From: Methanobacteriota archaeon
Lineage (GTDB): Archaea; Thermoplasmatota; Poseidoniia; Poseidoniales; Thalassarchaeaceae
Direction: 5' to 3'
Assembly (NCBI GenBank): GCA_002701965.1
Contig: NZXM01000011.1
Coordinates: 1-6,048, forward strand
Length of the DNA: 6,048 nt
Positions 1-4,559 of this stretch are shown one piece after another. The position numbers were made by a program, and so were the translations under genes. The notes under the pieces are model-generated. The model saw nothing but the letters and a program-made list of their open reading frames with translations. It was not told where the DNA came from and searched no databases. The stretch's first letter is position 1. Each line of letters starts with the position of its first letter.

Positions 1-87
1 CCTAGTTGCAAACAGGATGAAAAAAAATGCAAGCACTACTCCGAGACCAAAAAGTGACATCACAGCCCAAAAGCTTGCATCAGCCAT
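1..87 (-). CDS. Partial small membrane protein, N-terminus only
   Basis: The reverse strand reads open from an ATG whose first base is at 87 to the window edge, giving 29 codons; the 3' part of the gene lies outside the window. The peptide begins MADASFWAVM and continues into an uninterrupted hydrophobic stretch (about residues 6-27, rich in L, V, F and A), ending ATR at the cut. This is what a membrane anchor or single transmembrane helix looks like. There are no basic residues before the helix and an Arg right after it, so an N-out, C-in orientation is likely. An in-frame stop at 106-108 (read on the minus strand) closes the frame upstream, and the ATG at 87 is the first in frame. The gene diverges from the glycosyltransferase gene across 263 nt. 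The family cannot be named from 29 residues. The open frame, first ATG and clean hydrophobic profile are the only evidence that it is a gene. Confidence 0.55.
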   Translation of the reverse strand, partial: MADASFWAVMSLFGLGVVLAFFFILFATR

Positions 88-119
88 AATTTCTGAAATA
101 CAGTGTTAGTGATAATCAA

Positions 120-148
120 TTCGGATATGTTGCAAGGGGTTATCCGAA
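120..148. repeat. 8-bp perfect inverted repeat, 13-nt spacer
   Basis: TTCGGATA at 120-127 is exactly reverse-complemented by TATCCGAA at 141-148. The dyad is in the divergent intergenic region, 33 nt upstream of the leftward start codon, where a repressor or activator of the small membrane protein gene could bind. It could also fold as a hairpin in RNA, but it has no T-tract and is not next to a stop codon, so a terminator is unlikely. The spacer contains the first of three TTGCANNGGG elements. Function unknown. Confidence 0.45.
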
Positions 149-244
149 AATCCTATGCATTATTTTTCGTAGTTACAAGGGGTTGCAGTGGGCCACTTCA
201 GAGGCTACCCTTGCATGAGTTTCTCAGCGTGGGTTTGCATTGGG
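130..244 (+). promoter_or_regulatory. Three TTGCANNGGG elements at 52-53 bp spacing
   Basis: TTGCAAGGGG (130-139), TTGCAGTGGG (183-192) and TTGCATTGGG (235-244) share the pattern TTGCANNGGG. Their starts are 53 and 52 bp apart, close to five turns of B-DNA, so all three would lie on the same helix face. A related variant, GTTACAAGGGGTT at 172-184, matches GTTGCAAGGGGTT at 129-141 with one mismatch. The array occupies the non-coding region before the glycosyltransferase start. An operator array for a transcription regulator is one reading; remnants of local duplication are another. The sequence shows the pattern, not the function. Confidence 0.35.
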
Positions 245-259
245 CCACTTCAGAGACTA
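183..259 (+). repeat. 25-nt imperfect direct repeat pair (183-207, 235-259)
   Basis: The two copies are 52 bp apart and differ at only two of 25 positions (188/240 and 204/256). They share the central core TGGGCCACTTCAGAG. The sequences following each copy (208-234 and 260-286) do not match, so this is not a simple 52-bp tandem duplication. With only two copies, a CRISPR is not supported. The pair lies upstream of the glycosyltransferase gene, and its first bases contain two of the TTGCANNGGG elements. Confidence 0.7.
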
Positions 260-302
260 GTAGCGACGTCCCGTATATCCAATCCGTTTCGCCTAGAAGG
301 CG

Positions 303-310
303 ATATTTTA
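303..310 (+). promoter_or_regulatory. Possible archaeal TATA box for the glycosyltransferase gene
   Basis: ATATTTTA is the best A/T-rich octamer in the 100 nt before the ATG at 351, and a purine-rich AGAAGG lies just upstream. With the usual archaeal 22-27 nt distance from TATA box to start site, transcription would begin near 332-336 and leave a leader of about 15-20 nt. There is no Shine-Dalgarno sequence before the ATG, which fits a short-leader transcript. The assignment rests on composition and position only. Confidence 0.25.
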
Positions 311-350
311 GGGGAAGTGTTGAAATGCATTCTGTTGGACACAACGTACA

Positions 351-1316
351 ATGCAAACTGAGGTTGCAGAAGACGTAGAGGCAATCGTTTGGGATGGTCC
401 GACCATTGCAGCCATGCCTGTGTTTAACGAGGAAGAGACCATCGGTAGCGTTGTTTTGTCGAGTTTACCTCATGTTGATACGGTTCTGTGTGTAGATGAT
501 GGGTCTTCAGATTCATCGTCTAGAATCGCTCGGAAACTGGGTGCAGAAGTATACCACCACAGAGCAAATCGAGGATATGGTGGAGCCCTCAAAACCATCT
601 TCAGAACCGCCCAAGAGCGTCGTAGCCAAGCGCTGATTATTTTGGACAGCGATGGACAGCATGAACCAAGTGACATCCCCAACTTATTGGCCCCGATTCT
701 TTCAGGTGAAGCAGATGTTGTCATCGGCTCAAGATTCGTAGAGGGAGGCGGCGCTGAGAGTATGCCTGCTTACCGTGCACTTGGAATCAAGGTGATTACG
801 GCCGCATCTAATCTCTCTAGCGATTTGAATATCAAGGATACACAAAGTGGATTTCGAGCATTTGGTCCAAAAGCCCTAGAACGACTCAATTTCGAACACG
901 ATGGAATGGAATCTTGCTTGGAGATCCTAAACGCCTGTGATGACTTGCAGCTTAAGGTCAAGGAAGTTCCAACAAAAATTCGCTATGATGTGCCCAAAGG
1001 AAGCCGATACACTGCACTTTCACATGGATTTACTGTATTCAGTTTTGCACTAATTTCCCTGTCTCAGAAAAAGCCACTTTTGTTCTTTGGAATCCCCGGG
1101 ATTTCTTTGCTTGCTACTGGAGCAGCAATTGGGATGCGAGCACTGAACGAAATCGAAACCATCACTGATGGGACGGTCTCCTTGTCAGTAGGACCGGGGT
1201 TAACCGCTGCTTGGTTGGGAATGCTGGGCATTTCACTTTGCTTTGCATCGCTGGTATTGCACGGAGCCAGGCGCTTGATGCGAAGATTGCTTGTTGAAGA
1301 ATTCGGATTGGATTGA
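351..1316 (+). CDS. Family 2 glycosyltransferase, dolichyl/polyprenyl-phosphate sugar synthase-like
   Basis: This 321-residue protein has a GT-A fold family 2 domain (about residues 17-225) followed by two membrane helices (about 242-262 and 280-303) and a basic tail (RRLMRRL). Visible motifs are the nucleotide-binding start MPVFNEEETI (22-31), VDDGSSD (48-54), the metal-binding D-S-D at 99-101 within DSDGQH, VIGSR (124-128), and DTQSGFRAF (163-171). The last is typical of enzymes that pass a sugar from UDP- or GDP-sugar to a polyprenyl or dolichyl phosphate. By family, the catalytic domain faces the cytoplasm and the product feeds N-glycan, glycolipid or cell-wall assembly. Haloarchaeal AglJ and eukaryotic DPM1/ALG5 are relatives by type; the sugar cannot be told. 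The ATG at 351 is the first in-frame start after a TGA at 321-323. M22 is too close to the nucleotide site to be the start. The gene is first of three co-directional genes. A GT2 acting on another lipid acceptor remains possible. Confidence 0.9.
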   Translation: MQTEVAEDVEAIVWDGPTIAAMPVFNEEETIGSVVLSSLPHVDTVLCVDDGSSDSSSRIARKLGAEVYHHRANRGYGGALKTIFRTAQERRSQALIILDSDGQHEPSDIPNLLAPILSGEADVVIGSRFVEGGGAESMPAYRALGIKVITAASNLSSDLNIKDTQSGFRAFGPKALERLNFEHDGMESCLEILNACDDLQLKVKEVPTKIRYDVPKGSRYTALSHGFTVFSFALISLSQKKPLLFFGIPGISLLATGAAIGMRALNEIETITDGTVSLSVGPGLTAAWLGMLGISLCFASLVLHGARRLMRRLLVEEFGLD

Positions 1317-1324
1317 AACTTCAC

Positions 1325-1347
1325 AAGAGGTCCTTTAGGGACCTCTT
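1325..1347 (+). terminator. 9-bp perfect hairpin after the glycosyltransferase stop
   Basis: AAGAGGTCC (1325-1333) pairs perfectly with GGACCTCTT (1339-1347) around a TTTAG loop. The stem begins exactly 8 nt after the TGA at 1314-1316. Only three T residues lie at its 3' side (1346-1348) before GACC, so it lacks the long T-tract of a classical intrinsic terminator. It may be a weak terminator, an RNA 3'-end processing or stability element, or a protein-binding dyad. The palindrome also argues that 1317-1387 is intergenic and not the start of the RND gene. Confidence 0.45.
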
Positions 1348-1359
1348 TGACCGTTCCTT

Positions 1360-1368
1360 TCAATATCG
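1360..1368 (+). promoter_or_regulatory. Possible TATA element for the RND gene
   Basis: TCAATATCG is the most A/T-rich short block in the gap, and its centre lies about 24 nt before the ATG at 1388. That distance would suit an archaeal promoter giving a leaderless transcript, and no Shine-Dalgarno sequence precedes the ATG. It is a weak match to a TATA consensus and may be chance. Confidence 0.2.
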
Positions 1369-1387
1369 TTTGGCGAGTGGAAGTGAC

Positions 1388-4300
1388 ATGAGCGATTCGG
1401 ATGCGGCCATGGAAATGGAATCCGAATCTGTATTTTCCAAAATTCGCAACGCTTGGGCAGGTATATCCGATAGGATGGATGGAGCCAGTGAGTTTGTCCA
1501 CGATATGGTCGAAATTCCGGTTCGAGGATTCTACAGTGCTCTGCACAAATCCCCGGGTGCCGTCATCATCATCTTGTTGCTTGGGACACTATTCGTAGGA
1601 CAACATTCAGTTGATTTTCAGCATCAGATTAACGGTGATGTAGAAGTCTACCTTCCAGATGGGGCGGAATCAAAGGACTTGCTTTTGGAAGTTCGAGAAG
1701 GATGGTCTACAGACATCGTGATGTTGTACATCCACACTGAAAATGCGATTGAGGGGGCGAATAGAGGCACGTGCGATACCATCGATGAGTGCGAACACAA
1801 CATTACCCATGTCGATGTGCTGAAGCAACTATCGTATCTTGAGGGTGACGATGAAAGTGGCCCTGGGAATTATGAGCGAGGACTCGATTGGGACAAAGAA
1901 GACAGGGGGAAAAATGATGGCGTAGTATGGGTACTTTCGCCAGCCCAGGTAATCAAAGAAGCCAACAGTAGCCGAGCTAGATTTACTTGTGCTGCAGCAG
2001 AGCATGGATTGTTTGGCATAAGTGACGATGATTGCTTGATTCCAAATACTGTTGACCCGAGTGAAGGATATAGCATTCCGTCTGAACAAGATACAATTAA
2101 CGAGATGGTGGAGAATTCTGGTAGCTTGATGCAGTCCTTCGTACGAGATACCAATGATGATGACATCTGGGATACTGCCGTGGTTGTCATTGGCATCCGC
2201 TTTGACATGTCGGACACTCAAATCGATCCAAGATACGATCCAAAGGCTGAGCCTGGACAGCCACCTAACCTCAAAGATCACAAAGCGTTCATTGAGTATG
2301 CCAGTAGACTCATCCACCCCGAGCCTGACGACCGCGGTAGCCTATTGTTCCGAGGCGAAGAGGGGGCGCGAGAGCATTACGAAAAATGTCCACTCTGTGA
2401 ACTGCAATTCACGGAAAAATTGTCGCCAATGTGGTACGAATACGAGGACACAGGTGAAACGGGATGGAGAACTCCTGAATCGTATTGCAATCCTGCCGAT
2501 GAGGATACAGATGCGCAATACAGTCGATGTGCGATTACAATTACTGGTCTAACCCCCGTTCTACACGATGTTTCTGATGCAGTCTACGAACAGTTGGAAT
2601 GGATGTTGCCTTGGTCGTTGGCATTTGTGGCTGTCACGATGATTGTCCTGCATCGAAACCCGAAGGTTTTGGCTATTTGTGGAACACCAATTGTCATGAG
2701 TTTGGCCGTTACTTTCGGCATCACTGTGATGGCAGATATTGAACTGACACCCATGATTATCGCGGCTGGGCCCATCCTGATTGGACTCGGAGTAGATTAT
2801 GCATTGCATCTGATCAATCGAATCGAGGAAAATCGAAACGAAAGACTCGAAGAAGCTGCCGAAAAAAGTTGGAGAGAACAGCGAGAAGGATTGCAATCTG
2901 ATGAAGTCGACCCTTGGGATCCCGAAATCTATCTTGGAGCGACTGTGGATGCTGCAATGACCACTGGAAATGCAATTTTCCTATCCGCCTTGACCACTGT
3001 GGTTGGATTCAGTGTTTTGGCTTGGCCCTTCCTTGTACCCATCAAGCCTATGCGAACTGTCGGATTGACACTGGTGCTCGGAATTGTCTGTACATTCTTC
3101 TTCTCCATGGTGATGGTTCCCGCCCTGGGTTGGATTCTTCGGTATCGTAAGCGTGGTTTGGAAACCGCAGACAAAGCGTGGAAGGAAATCGGCAAAGTCC
3201 CCGTCGTCGGATGGTGGGCGGTGATTATCGTAGCCATTCTCGTGAGTAGCGCGGGCGCGCTGATGATGGCCGATGAAATGGGTAAGGACATCACAGGTTC
3301 ATCTGATGAAGTCCCCCCCGGGCTGGCTACATACGAAACTCTTGCAGAATACAGTCGTGTATTTGAGGGCGGTCAAACGAATATGTTCATTGTAGACGCC
3401 TCAGAATACGATGGGCAAAATGATGCACCTATCCGTGATCTTGATGTTCTTGATGCCATTGATGTGATGGAAGACAATATCGACGATGTCCCCGAAACCA
3501 CAACGGTTAGCTTGGTGACGATTTTGAAGGCAGTACACATCGACTTGGGTTTACCTGGGATTGAAAGTCAAAGTTTGTGGGAAATATTGCATGATGAATG
3601 TTGGAATATTACGGCTGACCCTGATTTCAGCGATATTCTCAACCCACAGTGTATCCCATACTACGGGTCAAGTCAGCCGCAAATGGTCAATGTTGCATTC
3701 AACACATTGTCTGTTGAAATTCGATCAATGTTGATGAATGAAGTCGACGATACAATTGGTGGTGAAACTCAAACCTTGGTCTACGTTAACCAACCCTACA
3801 TCAATTTGCGCGATGCAGGTGAATTGCGGAATCAAATCGACTCTTACCTTGCTGTTGGTTTCCCTGGATTATCTGATGTCCATGTTAGTGAATTGACCGG
3901 GGGCCTACCACTATCTCTTGACATCAATAAAGGTGTACATGATGCACAAACCGATGCCACTCTGATGACCATGCTTGTGCTTCTGATTGTGATGACGTTC
4001 TTGTTCCGCTCATTCAGGCTCGCGTTATTCACGATGACTGCCGTCGGAGTGGTCGTTCTATGGCAGCCGTTACTGATGTTTGGAGGCAACGTCAATGTCA
4101 ACGTATTCACAGCGATGGTTTCGACCATCGTGTTTGGAATTGGTGTGGATGATTCAATCCATATTATCGATCGTATTCGTGAGGAGAAAGAGACACCTGG
4201 TGGGATTGTGAAGACGGTCTCGCGAACGGGCCAAACCATCTTTGAAACGACGGCGACAACTTGTGCAGGTTTGGGCGCAGGATTGCTCGTCAACATCCCT

Positions 4301-4495
4301 GGTTTACGGAATTTCTTCTTACTGATGATGCTCTTGATTACCTTCGCACTGCTCACCAGTGCAATCCTTCTTCCAGCCCTGATTGTAGGTTGGCACACTC
4401 TAATCTTCAGCATCACAGGACGTGGTTCCTACCAAGACCTTGATGTCGATGTCTTGGTGGCACAAGCACAGACCATGGATGCTGTGTTGGAGTGA
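1388..4495 (+). CDS. RND-superfamily (MMPL/COG1033-like) membrane exporter
   Basis: This 1035-residue protein has the duplicated RND plan. TM1 is about residues 55-71, followed by ectodomain 1 (about 72-405). TM2-TM6 are about 407-422, 426-448, 453-475, 528-547 and 557-584. The second half has TM7 (608-626), ectodomain 2 (about 627-855), TM8-TM12 (857-873, 877-898, 903-928, 957-970, 975-1001) and a short acidic cytoplasmic tail. The fourth helix of each half carries the family signature with an intramembrane Asp: GLGVDYALHL (466-475, D470) and GIGVDDSIHI (917-926, D921). These are the expected proton-relay residues. MMPL, HpnN and Patched-type relatives move lipids, sterols or other amphipathic molecules using the ion gradient. 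The substrate here is unknown. Ectodomain 1 has eight cysteines, including a CPLC pair at 334-337. The frame also opens at a TTG (1313) overlapping the previous stop. I prefer the ATG at 1388 because a perfect hairpin fills the 25 extra codons and the following sequence is a normal acidic N-terminus. Confidence 0.92.
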   Translation: MSDSDAAMEMESESVFSKIRNAWAGISDRMDGASEFVHDMVEIPVRGFYSALHKSPGAVIIILLLGTLFVGQHSVDFQHQINGDVEVYLPDGAESKDLLLEVREGWSTDIVMLYIHTENAIEGANRGTCDTIDECEHNITHVDVLKQLSYLEGDDESGPGNYERGLDWDKEDRGKNDGVVWVLSPAQVIKEANSSRARFTCAAAEHGLFGISDDDCLIPNTVDPSEGYSIPSEQDTINEMVENSGSLMQSFVRDTNDDDIWDTAVVVIGIRFDMSDTQIDPRYDPKAEPGQPPNLKDHKAFIEYASRLIHPEPDDRGSLLFRGEEGAREHYEKCPLCELQFTEKLSPMWYEYEDTGETGWRTPESYCNPADEDTDAQYSRCAITITGLTPVLHDVSDAVYEQLEWMLPWSLAFVAVTMIVLHRNPKVLAICGTPIVMSLAVTFGITVMADIELTPMIIAAGPILIGLGVDYALHLINRIEENRNERLEEAAEKSWREQREGLQSDEVDPWDPEIYLGATVDAAMTTGNAIFLSALTTVVGFSVLAWPFLVPIKPMRTVGLTLVLGIVCTFFFSMVMVPALGWILRYRKRGLETADKAWKEIGKVPVVGWWAVIIVAILVSSAGALMMADEMGKDITGSSDEVPPGLATYETLAEYSRVFEGGQTNMFIVDASEYDGQNDAPIRDLDVLDAIDVMEDNIDDVPETTTVSLVTILKAVHIDLGLPGIESQSLWEILHDECWNITADPDFSDILNPQCIPYYGSSQPQMVNVAFNTLSVEIRSMLMNEVDDTIGGETQTLVYVNQPYINLRDAGELRNQIDSYLAVGFPGLSDVHVSELTGGLPLSLDINKGVHDAQTDATLMTMLVLLIVMTFLFRSFRLALFTMTAVGVVVLWQPLLMFGGNVNVNVFTAMVSTIVFGIGVDDSIHIIDRIREEKETPGGIVKTVSRTGQTIFETTATTCAGLGAGLLVNIPGLRNFFLLMMLLITFALLTSAILLPALIVGWHTLIFSITGRGSYQDLDVDVLVAQAQTMDAVLE

Positions 4496-4503
4496 AATAC
4501 GTT

Positions 4504-4520
4504 CAGCGCCGTAGGCGCTG
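4504..4520 (+). terminator. 7-bp GC-rich hairpin after the RND gene stop
   Basis: CAGCGCC (4504-4510) pairs perfectly with GGCGCTG (4514-4520) around a GTA loop. The stem begins exactly 8 nt after the TGA at 4493-4495, the same offset as the hairpin after the glycosyltransferase gene. No T-tract follows (TCGTAAGG), so it is not a classical intrinsic terminator. A 3'-end protection, processing or pausing role is equally possible. Confidence 0.45.
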
Positions 4521-4551
4521 TCGTAAGGTTCAATTCAAACCACCTTGAGAC

Positions 4552-4557
4552 GGAGGG
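4552..4557 (+). promoter_or_regulatory. Purine-rich GGAGGG just before the hydrolase start
   Basis: GGAGGG resembles a Shine-Dalgarno core but ends only 2 nt before the ATG at 4560, closer than the usual 5-9 nt. In-frame alternatives are a TTG at 4545, a GTG at 4572, and GTG/ATG at 4578/4581. None gives ideal spacing: the GTG at 4572 is 14 nt away. The signal peptide is best with the ATG at 4560, so this motif may be chance or a poorly spaced site. Confidence 0.2.
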
Positions 4558-4559
4558 TT

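Noticed and set aside
183..259. CRISPR array
   Set aside because: There are only two copies of a 25-nt repeat with two mismatches, one 27-nt interval, and no cas gene in the window.
103..378. 91-codon plus-strand open frame before the glycosyltransferase
   Set aside because: It starts at a TTG, spans the intergenic dyad and direct repeats, overlaps the glycosyltransferase start, and its product has no recognisable domain or membrane pattern.
1064..1546. 160-codon minus-strand open frame across the glycosyltransferase/RND junction
   Set aside because: It is antisense to two strongly supported genes and passes through the intergenic palindrome; no family features are seen.
3313..3319. Possible frameshift at a run of seven C (also seven G at 5314-5320)
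   Set aside because: The frame remains intact on both sides: RND helices and motifs continue after the C run, and GGGND block III is read correctly through the G run.
3844..4416. 190-codon open frame antisense to the RND gene
   Set aside because: It lies wholly opposite the well-supported second RND half and reads as low-complexity S/T/I/P-rich sequence, as expected for a shadow of membrane-helix codons.
4504..4520. Classical rho-independent bacterial terminator
   Set aside because: The stem is perfect, but the following bases (TCGTAAGG) contain no T-tract, so only a generic post-stop hairpin is claimed.
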